From NCBI GenBank assembly GCA_009602735.1, contig WELA01007661.1, positions 97,456 to 126,909 of the forward strand: 29,454 nt of DNA, read 5' to 3'. Both the position numbers and the translations under genes were made by a program. The stretch is from Mesotaenium endlicherianum (lineage: Eukaryota; Streptophyta; Zygnematophyceae; Zygnematales; Mesotaeniaceae). How positions within the stretch are numbered: the first letter of the stretch is position 1; every line of letters begins with the position of its first letter. Under the pieces are notes generated by a model. The model worked only from the letters and a program-made list of their open reading frames with translations, was not told the DNA's origin and did not search any database. Below, piece by piece: positions 8,678-18,524 of this stretch.

Positions 8678-10284
8678 TCAAAGGTAAAAGCGTTTCAACG
8701 CCCCTTTGGCATTGGTCAAATGGTCCTCAAATTCCCAGGTGTCCCCAGAGGCATCGTAACCCTTCCATCTGACCAGATATTTCATGATATATTTAAATGA
8801 TCGACGGACACAGCGAGCTTTTAAGATTTCATCCACCACATATTCCTCACGGTCACCATCTCGGACAGCGGGGACCGATCCTAGTTGGACAGGTAACAGA
8901 CCTGTGAACAATGTGTCACCTTTGATATATGGTTCCGGGAAAGAGACATTAAAGACTGGGTGACCCTTGTATTCCGCTGACATGTTCAGTTTCTAAGCAT
9001 TCTGACCAACACGGCGCACCACCAAATATGGACCGACCCTAACTGGACCAAGCTTTTTCTTAACCATATCAGGCAGGTACAGGTGTTGAGAATGCAGTTT
9101 GACCAAATCGCCCTTAGAAATTGCCAGCTCTCGACGATGTTGATTAGCATATGTTTGTTGATTTTCTTGGGCTTTGTGCAGGTTCTGTTGGACTTCTGAC
9201 AGGGTGTCAGCAAACTCCTGAGTTAACTGGAGAGATACCCAATTGTCAATCCCCACAGGGTGAGTTAAAGACTCCCCTAGCACATCTAAAGGAGACTTGG
9301 GGACTCTACCCAGACTGAGTTCAAAAGGAGTCTTTCCCGTTGACACATGCACCGCACTGTTAACCGCAAATTGAATTTGAGACAATAGGTCATCCCAATC
9401 ATCTTGTTTTTTGTTAATATATGCTCTCAGCACCTCTTGCAGAACTCGGCTAGTTCTCTCAGTCTGCCCATCAGTTTGAGGGTGGTTTGCTGTGCTGAGC
9501 AACTGTTTGACTCCCATAAATTCCATTAAAGCTCTCCATAACTTAGAGGTAAATTTTGAATCTCTGTCTGAGATAATATTAGAGGGTAGCCCATGTTGGC
9601 ATACTACATGGTTGTAGAACTGTCTCGCAATTTTGAGTGCAATCACCTTGACAGTGGTGGGGATGGAAAATGAGCATTTTTGTCAATCTATCCACTACTA
9701 CCAGTATAGAATCATGCCAATTGGCAGTTCTTAGTAGTGTGACCACCCAGTCCATGGATATTGTTTCCCATCGTCCAGCCGGAATGGGTAGTGGTTGTAA
9801 TAGCCCTCCGGGTGGTGTGTGTGTAGACTTGTTTTTTGACACTGATGATCACAGTACTTGACATAATTCAAGACCTCCCGAGGCAACCCTTCCCAGTGAT
9901 AATGCTTGGCCAGTTTGCCAACAATCTTGGCCTGCACCAATGTCCACGCAGCAAATTGTCATGTGCTTGACTCAGTAAAAGTGACTCAATAAAAGTGACC
10001 TTATTTCCAAATTATTAGGAATTACCAACTTCAGCCTGCCTGACGTGGTTTTGATTACCCAGACCCCTCCCTTCAGCTTATACTCGAGTGCATTAGCAGG
10101 ACACACCCTCAGTGGGGCTGGGATCAAATGTTGGGTCAGCAAGGTAGGCTTTCCTAAGTTGTTCAAAAAAGGACTTTTTGACTTTTAATGAAGTGAGTGC
10201 ACAAAGGACTCTATCTACCGCATGCGGACTAAAGTTACATTCTTGCAAGTCAGGCCTTTTAGAGAGTGCATCAGCAGGGTTCAA
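8678..10284 (-). pseudogene. Element A integrase and chromodomain
   Basis: Minus-strand fragments in three frames cover the end of RNase H (NPADALSKRP), a worn HHCC zinc finger (KYCDHQCQKT, about 9840), the DDE core and a chromodomain. Core acids are D in ISMDWV (9752-9750), D in IISDRDSKF (9568-9566) and E in HPQTDGQTER (E63 of the frame starting 9646). The spacing D(35)E is exact. The chromodomain (about 8848-8681) has EEYVVDEIL, KYLVRWKGY and DTWEFEDHL, so its aromatic-cage positions look kept. Integrase inserts the cDNA and the chromodomain would direct it to modified chromatin. Frameshifts near 9640, 9840 and 8990 break it. Confidence 0.9.
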
Positions 10285-11650
10285 CTTCCCTGGTTTGTAG
10301 TCAATCTAGACTGAGACATGCTCTTGCATCTGGCTCCAGCGGTTCTTCTTCCTCGACAGCTTGGACTTCTTCTGAAAGTGAGTCAGAGCTAGATGATCTG
10401 TAATCACCTTAAAAGCTATACCATGTAAGTGTGCTCTCCACCGTTTGAGAACAAGAATGATAGCCAGCAGCTCTTAATCATGCACAAAATAGTAAATCTC
10501 AGCTGGATTGAATTTTATAGACTCATACAGCACAGGGTGCCACTCTTGCTTTACCTTACCATCCTTTGTGGTTTTTTCAGCAGGCTACAACAAAATAGAA
10601 CCCATGGCAAAGTCGAAAGCATCAGTAACCACCTGCACAGATTTGCTGGGGTCATACATAGCTAAGACTGGGGCAGAACAGAGAGCATCTTCAAGGGTCT
10701 GGAAGGTAGCTTGCTGCTCTTCCCCCCACACATACCCTATGTTCATTTTAGTAAGGTCAGTTAGTTTACTGGCCTTTGTGGAATAATTTTCAATAAATCT
10801 CCTATAGTAGTTAACCAACCCGAGGAAGGATCTAACTTCCGAGACAGACTGTGGTACTGGCCAATCCCTTATGGTCTGGACTTTCTTAGGATTTACACTG
10901 ATGCCTTCATTACCGACAATGTGGTCTAAGAATTCAATACTCTCCTTAAAAAAATCACACTTGCTCATTTTGGTATATGACTGCTTCTTAATCTGAAAGT
11001 GTCAATTACTGTCTTCAAGTGCACAGCATACTCAGCTTCATTGTTAGAGAAAATTAAAATTTCATCCAGGAAGACTTGCACAAAATTATCTAAGTAAGGC
11101 CTCAAAATGTCATTCATAGCACCCTTGAAGGTTGCAGGAGCATTAGTCAATTCAAATAGCATCACATCAAACTCATAGTGTCCATAACGTGTGCGGAAAG
11201 CAGTCTTGTATTCATCTCCCTCGGCAATTCTGATTTGATGATATTGAACACTTTAGCACTAGACAGGGTATCAAGCAAGTCCTCGATTCCGGATAAAGCA
11301 TACTTGGTCTTTCCTGTAATTTTGTTAAGAGCTCTGTAGTCCACACACATTCGCATACTACTATCCTTTTTCTTAACATATAGGATGGGTGCGCCATAAG
11401 GTGATTTACTGGTGGAAATATAACCATTTTCCTCCAGCTCTGCAATCTGTGTTTTCAACTCTTCGCTCTCCACATAAGACAACCCATAGGTGCATTGCCA
11501 AGGTGGCTGACTTCCAAGTAATAAATCAATCTTATGATCTACTTCCCTCTTAGGGGGCAGTCTCGGAGGCATGTTAAAAACATCAACATATTGAGCAATA
11601 ATTTTTGCAGCACTAGGGTGCTCCGGAGGGCTCACCTTTTCCTCAACCAC
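10285..11650 (-). pseudogene. Element A reverse transcriptase and RNase H
   Basis: RT blocks are present in order: [14 protein letters not shown] and [10 protein letters not shown] (near 11400-11330), [10 protein letters not shown] (about 11150), the catalytic loop, then FLGLVNYYRRFI. The loop reads [10 protein letters not shown]; the second Asp of the usual F-x-D-D is Glu (codon 11063-11061), and [10 protein letters not shown] has become [10 protein letters not shown]. RNase H follows with VVTDAFDFAMG and ITDHLALTHFQ. Nonsense codons occur in VHD*ELLAI and VSV*IDYKPG. At least two frame changes (near 11165 and 10968) split the frame. The enzyme would be inactive as encoded. Confidence 0.9.
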
Positions 11651-12335
11651 TTCTTCAAGTTAAGGAGGTACCTTTTTTAGTAGCAGACATAACATTCTGT
11701 CGTCCTTCTGGTTCCAGCTTTTGATGAACTCCATTGTATTCAGCAATTTGCATCCTCCTGGAAGCTTCTTCTTTTCCTTCATTTGCTATCCATACAGGAC
11801 AAGAGGAAGAGCACTGATGGGTGCCAAGTTAGTTTGCCCATCACTGGCTCCTCTCACTTCAACTGTACCTCTGCTCCAACACACTTCAGCCTGATGTCTA
11901 TTAAGCCAAGACCTTTCTAGCACGAGATCATAGAAGCCAGTGTTGAGTACCTCAAATGTGAGCGTTTCAGCTAGAACTGCAATGACATAACCTAACTGGA
12001 CCTCAATAGGCTAAGTTATAATTCCTCCCGGGATACTTGAGGCATCTCCAAGGAATATTTTTATATTCCCTTGGGTGACAGTAGGCAGCCTTAGCTGCTT
12101 AACTAAGTCCTTATGGATAAAAGTATGTGACGCCCCTCCGTCAACAAATGCCCTCACCTTCCTGGTGCAACTATACCATGCAGTAGGATAGGGGAGATCA
12201 ACTTTTCTAAACTTTCGCATTGTTCTCCACACTTAGCAAAGAAATGTTGGACATCAGGTAGAACAAGACCATCCAGAGGGTGCACTCCCTGACAATCTAT
12301 GTTGCTGATGGTCTCCTTTATCTGTTTGTCAAGCA
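11651..12335 (-). pseudogene. Element A aspartic protease region
   Basis: A retropepsin active site reads FVDGGASHTFI (about 12150-12120; DGGA in place of DSGA). It is followed by GDASSIPGG and by the second conserved block FYDLVLERSWL (about 11950). It processes the gag-pol polyprotein in active relatives. The frame carries several stops between 12011 and 11640 and is separated from gag by the TIR element at 12336-13175, so it cannot be translated as gag-pro. Confidence 0.8.
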
Positions 12336-13183
12336 CCTAGTTTGAAAATTCGTCCGTATAGGCCATATTTGGCGTACGTTACGTATTGCAATACGCCGTA
12401 CTCTCGTACGTTAATATTCGCGTATCGAGCAACATCGATATAATCGTTATTTTTGTTTAGCGAACGTTTTGTTTGTTTCAGCTATTTAGTAGTTGCCCGA
12501 TCACCACGTCGGCCCTGCCACACGTATTTGCACTCCACGTACTATTTTATTTTGACGGAAAGGTTAGACACGTGTATCTAAATCTGGTCAAAATCTGGCC
12601 AGAATCTGGCCAGAATCTAAAAACACGCCCATCGGATGGAGGGAGCAAACGAAAAACGCCCGATAAGGATTCACCCTAACCTGTGGCTACCCATTAATAC
12701 CGCACATTGATTGGACGAGAAAAGGTAAGATGGCACGCGTTCTGCGGTGATTGGTTACTTTTTTGCAAACCTACAATACGAAAGTGTGTGGTAAGTGAGC
12801 GTGAACTGAGAGAGAGCAGGAGAGCGGAGAAGTGGAAATGAATCTTCAAAAAAGTCAAACAACCAACAGGAAGGAGAGACGCGTGTTGTCATAAGACGGT
12901 GTTTTGCTTAACAGTTTGCCACGACACAAAGCCGTCACATTAGCTACGTGCAAGTAGGTGACTAGACCAATCATGTTCAAAAGCGAGAAGTAATTTCTTC
13001 CTCGTCTTTGGTGTCAGACTCCCACGTTTTCACACGCGGTTATAACTCTTTCCGATTTAATTGACCGACAGAGGCGTATTCGCCCGTATTAAGACGTATA
13101 ATTTGCAACTACACGTACCGCACGTAAGTGCTGTACGTTGACACGTGTACGCCGTATACGGATTTTCAAACTAGGGTCAAGCA
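12328..13183. mobile_element. Non-autonomous TIR DNA transposon (hAT-like MITE), with 8-bp TSDs
   Basis: The body is 12336-13175. The ends are perfect 14-bp inverted repeats CCTAGTTTGAAAAT / ATTTTCAAACTAGG. The 8-bp duplication GTCAAGCA lies at 12328-12335 and 13176-13183. Both ends carry further short CGTAC/ACGT-rich motifs (for example the palindrome CGTATTGCAATACG at 12382-12395), typical of subterminal transposase-binding arrays. The interior has AATCTGG repeats (12580-12618) and no transposase. The 8-bp TSD suggests hAT, but the TIR is not the classic CAG-start, so the superfamily is tentative. Removing it and one TSD copy leaves the flanking element-A frame open across the junction, which confirms insertion. 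Confidence 0.9.
12580..12618 (+). repeat. Tandem AATCTGG(T/C)CA repeats inside the TIR element
   Basis: Four consecutive AATCT units of 9-11 bp, three of them followed by GG(T/C)CA and the last breaking off after AATCT. Confidence 0.75.
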
Positions 13184-14725
13184 TGCATAGTGAATCCAAT
13201 TCAGCAGGACCCATAATACCTGCTATGAGGGTAGCTAGCGATGACTCACTATCCTTAGCATCCTCATAGTCAGTAGACTGGATTACTGACTGTTGCTGTC
13301 TTTTAAAGGCTGATCCTTTCTCTCGACCTTTGAAAGGTGCTTGCTAGGGCACTGCTCTTTAAAGTGGCCCAACTGCTGGCAAAGGTGGCAAATAGATCTT
13401 GCTGAGGCTGGTCTCGGCTTAGTCCTACCACCACCACTTCCACAACCACCACGAGAGTATCCACCTCTCCCTCTAGACTGCATAGCATTATACTCATACT
13501 CATTCTCATCACTCTGATCGTCCTCAATCTGATCTCCTTCAATTGCATTGTAGGAACCATGTGACTTTTTGACAATCTTAGACACCAAAGCAATTCTCTG
13601 GCGCTTGTGATTGAATTGCTGCTCATCCTAGTCATCAGCATCTTGAATCAAGTCAGCCAATTTCTCATATTTCTTTTCAGCAAAATGACCTGAGACCTCG
13701 AACTTCAAGCCATACCTGAAATATGGTATTCTATACCGCTCCGACAATTCCGGTTGCTTCATCATGTTCTCCTGGAACTTCTGAGCAAACTTAGCAACTG
13801 AAGTGGTCTGCTTCAGTGTCAAGGAGATCATAGCTTTCTCCTGCTGATTGATAACATCAAACTTCTCATGCAGCTTCTCGACAAACTCTACCTAAGTAGG
13901 GTCACTGAGTTGCTGAGCCTTACGCTCTCCTTTCCAATACAGCCACCAGTCAGCTGCACTACCTTTCAGTAGAGCACCAGTGTGCTTGACATTCTTGTAG
14001 TCCTGCCGTTTAGGGTACTTCTCCAGCCACTGCTCAACATCAGCGAGAAACTTGAACAGGTCGTACTTTTTGTTTCCCTCAGGATCATAGTCCTGAGAAG
14101 GTTTTGGCTTAGGCTTACTCGACCCTCTCCTACCACCACCAGTGGTTTGAGAACCCAGTTAGCCTCTGTCACGCAGCATTACCATCATGATCCTTTTGTC
14201 CTGCTGTTGGGATTGATACATGCTCACCATTTGCGATTGCATTTGCACAAATAATGCTCCCACATCTACATTCTGAGGTTTTAGCCCAATAAACGCAGCA
14301 GCAGCAACATTAGCTCAATTAGTAGCAGCTTCGGCATTCCCGATTGCTGCCGCTCCGGCTATGCCTGTTGCACTCAGTTGTCTGCTACTCTGAGGGAGAG
14401 ATATAATAATAGGTACAGGAGGAGGTTGGTTTTGAACATTGGCCCTCTCTGCCATCTGCTCTTCCATCGTTCTTTCATCAGGGGCCCTCCTGTTTACTGC
14501 CTCATCTACCTCCTGGGCTAGACGCTCATCCTCAACAAGCTGAGCTGCTACCGCAGCAAGAGCTGTTGCCTCCTCTGCAGCTTCTCTGGCTCCTACATCA
14601 CGCAGCGTTTCTAAGTAGGTACGAGGTCCAAAGATGCGGCTTTCGTCTTGCCCTTCCTCAATGTTATCATTGTCCTCACCCTCCATTTCACGAGAGTTGC
14701 TAGCTTGAGACCTAGTTCTTACCAT
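13184..14725 (-). pseudogene. Element A gag (nucleocapsid CCHC knuckle), four in-frame stops
   Basis: One frame runs from ATG 14725 to about 13283 without a frameshift but with stops at 14317-14315 (TGA), 14161-14159 (TAA), 13894-13892 (TAG) and 13630-13628 (TAG). The order is a charged Ala/Glu-rich N-terminus, a core with DVEQWLEKYP and AADWWLYWKG, a Gly/Arg-rich stretch, then a zinc knuckle CHLCQQLGHFKEQC (C-x2-C-x4-H-x4-C) at 13390-13349. A frame change after the knuckle leads into sequence that runs up to the TIR element. Gag would form the virus-like particle and bind the RNA. The two TAGs fall where Trp is plausible, which fits G-to-A change. Confidence 0.88.
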
Positions 14726-14742
14726 ACAAGACGACTGTGATA

Positions 14743-14758
14743 ACCAGCTCCGATACTA
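14743..14758 (-). other. Primer-binding site of element A
   Basis: Minus strand TAGTATCGGAGCTGGT, one base inside the 5' LTR. It is a diverged match to the tRNA-iMet PBS (TGGTATCAGAGC) and close to the PBS of element B. Confidence 0.75.
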
Positions 14759-14759
14759 C

Positions 14760-15237
14760 TGAATGAATCGACTTACCAATAGGCGATTAACAATTAATAA
14801 AAGATCTTTATATCAACAAGTAATCTTTAGCGTATTTTCTCTTAACTGTTTTAACAGCAAAAGAAAATACACTAGCAGCGGACAATACTCACAAGTCAAA
14901 TGCAAGTTAACGAGCATCAATCATGCAATCAGTAAACTCATACGTAAGCAAGCTTAGAAGACAGTTCGCATCAATGGCTTCTCGCCTTGGATTCAGATAT
15001 CTCTCAGTAAGTGATACAAGAGAGTTGGCCTCGTTTCCAAATGCCGAACTGGAGAGCAATCCTAGCATATGTACATGCAAAGAGTTTACTGTTCAACGGC
15101 AAGTGCGATGGCACTACCCGGGAGTTAACCTCGTCGGTAGGACCTCGGCTAACCAAATCCACAGCCATCTCCCATCATCCCGAATTGCCATCTACCTCAA
15201 GGGTGTCATCTGGCCATTCATCTAGCACACCACACTT
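14760..15237 (-). repeat. 5' LTR of element A (right copy, truncated)
   Basis: Matches 5288-5770. Similarity stops at CACACTT (15231-15237); the outer part of U3 that the left LTR has is missing. The inner end TGAATGAATCG abuts the PBS. Confidence 0.88.
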
Positions 15238-15957
15238 CCGGCAAGGACATAACTCCAACAAACCCCTAGTGCCCAGCATCCTCCGAGGTGAAGGCCCCCG
15301 TCAAGCTTTAACCCAGAAGGGCCCAAGCGGTGGGAGACCAACACCTTACTCGAGGTTGTGCTGTTGAGGCGTAGGTGGAAAATGGGTGGAGCGCCCGTCG
15401 CTAGTGCTTGACACTAGGGGCTTGCCTCAGCAAGTCTATGTGGGTTAAATAATCTAGTTTGATTGGTCGAGGCGCGGCCCTGTGAGGACCACCCCGCCAC
15501 CCGACTTCGGCCAAGGTAATCCTTGCATGGCTTGCTCAACGGCGGGCGATAATCACGACTTCGGCCAAGGCAATCCTTGGCTTGCTCGACGGCGGCGATA
15601 CAATACCGCCGCCCCCTTATGCAAGATTGACAGGTACGTTGTGCACTCCAGCAGCGAGGGACTTGATTGGCCAGGGTAGAGCCGCCCGACCCACATGGTC
15701 AATTATGACGCTATGCACAGATGCGAATTTGTGCGGATTCGCGTCAAGGTAAGTTTATTTCTGACAAACGGGCCGCGGGTGTACCAGCAATAACGATACC
15801 CCTCAGACCGCAGCCAATTGGAGTCGCCGACAATTGGTCGCAAGTCCAAGCAAATTGTATTGTGCGACTCTAACGTTATTCTAACCAATCAATGAGCAAC
15901 GGGGGACGACGAGTTACGAGGCCCACTGCGGGTTACTCGACTTGGAATTAATTTTAA
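15238..15957. other. Spacer between elements A and B, GC-rich at left; no gene seen
   Basis: No open frame shows a recognisable product. It contains an imperfect duplication: 15502-15545 and 15556-15595 both read CGACTTCGGCCAAGG, AATCCTTG, GGCTTGCTC, ACGGCGG. A 7-bp-stem hairpin GGCGGCG/CGCCGCC follows at 15591-15613. It could be the remnant of whatever removed the end of element A. Its right part is the target into which B inserted. Confidence 0.5.
15502..15595 (+). repeat. Two-copy imperfect repeat, unit about 40-44 bp
   Basis: Copies at 15502-15545 and 15556-15595 differ by a 3-nt gap and a few substitutions, with a 10-bp spacer. Confidence 0.85.
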
Positions 15958-15962
15958 AATTG

Positions 15963-16864
15963 TGTAACGTTTTTGCTTTTCGAGAGGATCTTTCCTCGGT
16001 ATACAAGGAATATTTAAATGAAGTGGAAAGAAAATCTATATACTTGTGCAAATTGACAAATCCTCGAGAAAGCGAAAATGAAAATGTGTGCTTGTGAGAG
16101 TTGCACTCACAATGACTCTGCAGGTATTTATACCTGCACGACGTGAGGCACTGGAGTGCTTCGAGTCACCACCTAGGGCACTGGTTCATGTCAACGAAAA
16201 CAGGTGAAGGGGTACGACCCATTTCGACTGAATGCTCGAAACGCGCCGTTTGGAGACTTTTCGACGGTTTCCGAAAAATCGTTTCGCGCCAAACGGGCGT
16301 TTTCACGTTCTCGCGACTTTCCGAAAAGTCGCAACTGTTTGCGGAGTCGCGTACAGATGCTTTTTATTATGAACTAGTAGATATAAGAACTACTTCGCCA
16401 ATCGGTTAGGTGTGAACATTTCAAATGACAGGGCACGGGTTCGAATCCGCTCGGATGCAAAGTCGCTTTGCATATTCTGTGTCGTTTGACTTTTAGGACT
16501 GTTTGTTCGTATTAGCGACTGGTCATATATCCAAAATCTGTGACTGTGCATTATCCAAAATAATGACAATCAAAATAACTTCATCAAACAATGATTAATT
16601 AAATTATCATCTCATAATTATTCAAATTAACTTTATGAATAATTATGTCGTACTTTTGCGAAGTAGTCGAATTACGTTACGACGCTTTTTGCAATAGTAT
16701 CTCGGTCGTTTCGCCAATCGACCAAGAATTTATCGGCACACGCGTGTGGCGAAGAAGTCAATGTGATGCAATCATTTATCAAATAATGTATGATAAATAG
16801 TATAATGTATTTTAGGTAATCGTGAAAACGTCCCAAATACGCCTAAAAAGCTCAATTTGTTACA
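15963..16864 (-). repeat. 3' LTR of element B (left copy)
   Basis: 902 bp, TGTAACG...TTGTTACA. Partner at 22645-23554; differences are scattered substitutions and small indels (for example TC missing from a GTCGC in the right copy near 23022). It contains a TATA palindrome (16119-16138), a stem GCGACTTT/AAAGTCGC (16313-16332), a B-box-like GGTTCGAATCC (about 16438) and a stem ATTTATCA/TGATAAAT (16774-16798). Confidence 0.96.
16092..16138 (-). promoter_or_regulatory. LTR promoter of element B: TATA inside a palindrome, plus leader hairpin
   Basis: On the minus strand TGCAGGTATAAATACCTGCA (16138-16119) centres TATAAATA within a near-perfect palindrome. About 7 nt downstream TTGTGAG and CTCACAA (16112-16092) form a 7-bp stem with a 7-nt loop, near where transcription would start. 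Both structures are kept in the right LTR (22831-22812 and 22805-22785). Confidence 0.6.
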
Positions 16865-16876
16865 CTCCTCCCCCCT
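16865..16876 (-). other. Polypurine tract of element B
   Basis: Minus strand AGGGGGGAGGAG directly before the TG of the 3' LTR. Confidence 0.9.
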
Positions 16877-17003
16877 AAAAGAACTTAACGTCCTCGTTAA
16901 GCGTACGTCTTTTAAGTCTGAATGTGTCAATACTAGCCTTGACTAGCGGAAAACACTGGTGAGCGATCGGGCTATGCATCATCTCAGTGACGGAAAAGAG
17001 CAA

Positions 17004-17306
17004 TTATTTGGCCGCGTCTCTTTTGCGTTTGTTCCATGGCTTACGAAGAGCGTTTGGTAGCACACTTGCCTCGGCGCAGTGCTTCTGAGCAGAAGCCCAT
17101 CGTAACCAATACTGTTGAACCAGGTCTTTACAATTAAGTAGGATCTTGTCCTGAGATTCGTACGAGTTCCAACTGGAATCGTAATCAAGCCATTTGTTCC
17201 AAAGTTCCACGTGTGGAGACTTATGACGAGTGTAGCAGTGTCCTAAGACCTCCTCTACATCCCAGGCCTTATCATCATCGGCGAGTTCCAATTCCGGTGC
17301 TTGCGG
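17004..17306 (-). pseudogene. Element B diverged chromodomain, behind one stop codon
   Basis: In frame with integrase but separated from it by TAG at 17309-17307. AWDVEEVLGH, VELWNKWLDYDSSWNSYE and LNCKDLVQQYW align with the chromodomain pattern (VEEIL, YLVKWKGY, TWEP, NAKELVQEY). Several core positions differ: KW-L-DY for KWKGY and NSYE for TWEP. A short basic tail ends at about 17004. Whether methyl-lysine binding survives is doubtful. Confidence 0.65.
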
Positions 17307-18479
17307 CTAATAGCGGCCATCGGACCTAAACAGCTTTAGTAAACTGACATGGAACACAGGATGCGGTCGCCCCATGGATGTAGGCAAATCCGGTTGGTAT
17401 GCAAGAGGTCTAACCTTTGCGATAACGACAAAAGGGCCTACCCAGCGAGGCAAAAGTTTGCGCTTTCCTCGGTGCTTGAGTTGGAGGTTTTTAGTTTGCA
17501 AAAGTGCTTTACTGCCAACTTGAAAACTTAACTCAGTCCTGTGCGTGTCAATAAACGTTTTCCGTCGATCTCGAGCAGCGGCTAAAGCCAGCTTCGCGTT
17601 TTTGTGCACCTCTTGAAGAGAATGTACAAATAGGCGTGCACTTGGCACTCTCATGGTTGACATCCCCGCCTCACCGGGTACCGTACGCGTGAGAGGAGTG
17701 TGCGGATGTCTCCCATAGTTAAGAAAATATGGCGTTTCCTTAACACTTTCTTGATAAGCATTATTTACTGCGAACTTTGCAATTGAAAGGAGGGTGTCCC
17801 AGTCGTCTTGGCGAGGATTCACATAATGCCTAAGGAACTGTTGCAGAACGCGGTTCATTTGTTCTGTTTGACCATCGGTCTGAGGATGGAAGCTAGTTGA
17901 CATCTTAAGTTTCGTGCCGAAGTGCGAGCAAACTTTCTGCCGAAAGTGGCTAGTAAATCTAGTGTTACGATCACTTATGATTTCTTTCGGCATGCCATGC
18001 AACTTGAACACATGATCCACGAAGAGACGCGCGGTCTTGACGGCATCAAGCGATGGTTTAGTGGCCACAAAGTGCACCATCTCAGTGAAACGATCCACGA
18101 TCGTTAACACCCCATTGTGTCCTATATCGGTGGTAGGCAATTCCACGACAAAGTCGAGGCTTATGCTTTCCCAAGGAGCACATGCAAGTTCCAATGGTTG
18201 CAACTTCCCAGCTGGCAACGTATTGCTCGGCTTATTCCTCTGACATGTTGCGCAGTTGACGATGTACTCGGCAACATCAAGCTTGAGGGACGGCCAAATG
18301 TACCCTCGGCGCAAAGCGTGTGTGATTTTGGTAATTCCATGGTGACCAGAGTAAGGAGAGTCATGCGCTTCGCGTAGTAGCACATGTCGTACTTGGCCTT
18401 CTAGGACAGCAATGCGCCCATTGTGCCACCAAAAACCGTCCTTAAACGAATAGTTTGAGTGTTCTTTTCTTTTATCCAT
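17307..18479 (-). CDS. Element B integrase (intact 390-codon frame)
   Basis: HHCC finger from about residue 39 (AHDSPYSGHHGITK, then C76 and C79 in NCATCQRNK). The DDE core has D109 in SISLDFV, D170 in IISDRNTRF and E206 in HPQTDGQTEQ, with 35 residues between D170 and E206. The C-terminal domain carries a GPF/Y-type block (RWVGPFVV) and HPVFHVSLLK, usual before the chromodomain. The enzyme joins cDNA to the target; a 5-bp stagger agrees with the AATTG duplication. The frame has no internal stop, the best-kept part of either element. The first Met is only the first of the open frame; natural translation would be as part of pol. Confidence 0.92.
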   Translation of the reverse strand: MDKRKEHSNYSFKDGFWWHNGRIAVLEGQVRHVLLREAHDSPYSGHHGITKITHALRRGYIWPSLKLDVAEYIVNCATCQRNKPSNTLPAGKLQPLELACAPWESISLDFVVELPTTDIGHNGVLTIVDRFTEMVHFVATKPSLDAVKTARLFVDHVFKLHGMPKEIISDRNTRFTSHFRQKVCSHFGTKLKMSTSFHPQTDGQTEQMNRVLQQFLRHYVNPRQDDWDTLLSIAKFAVNNAYQESVKETPYFLNYGRHPHTPLTRTVPGEAGMSTMRVPSARLFVHSLQEVHKNAKLALAAARDRRKTFIDTHRTELSFQVGSKALLQTKNLQLKHRGKRKLLPRWVGPFVVIAKVRPLAYQPDLPTSMGRPHPVFHVSLLKLFRSDGRY

Positions 18480-18524
18480 ACTCCATCGTTACGGCTACAC
18501 CGTTCAAGCTAGTACCTTGGAGAT

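Larger units (their letters stand above)
5288..15237 (-). mobile_element. Element A: degenerate Ty3/gypsy chromovirus with an extra ORF and two nested insertions
   Basis: Direct repeats at 5288-6023 and 14760-15237 are the LTRs; the right copy has lost about 260 bp of its outer end. Read on the minus strand the order is 5' LTR, PBS, gag with CCHC, protease, RT, RNase H, integrase, chromodomain, extra ORF, polypurine tract, 3' LTR. Integrase-chromodomain order places it in the chromoviruses. It is inactive: gag has four in-frame stops, pol has stops and frameshifts, and the RT active site is altered. No target-site duplication can be seen because the right end is truncated. A TRIM (7707-8185) and a TIR element (12336-13175) inserted after it was in place. 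Confidence 0.93.
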
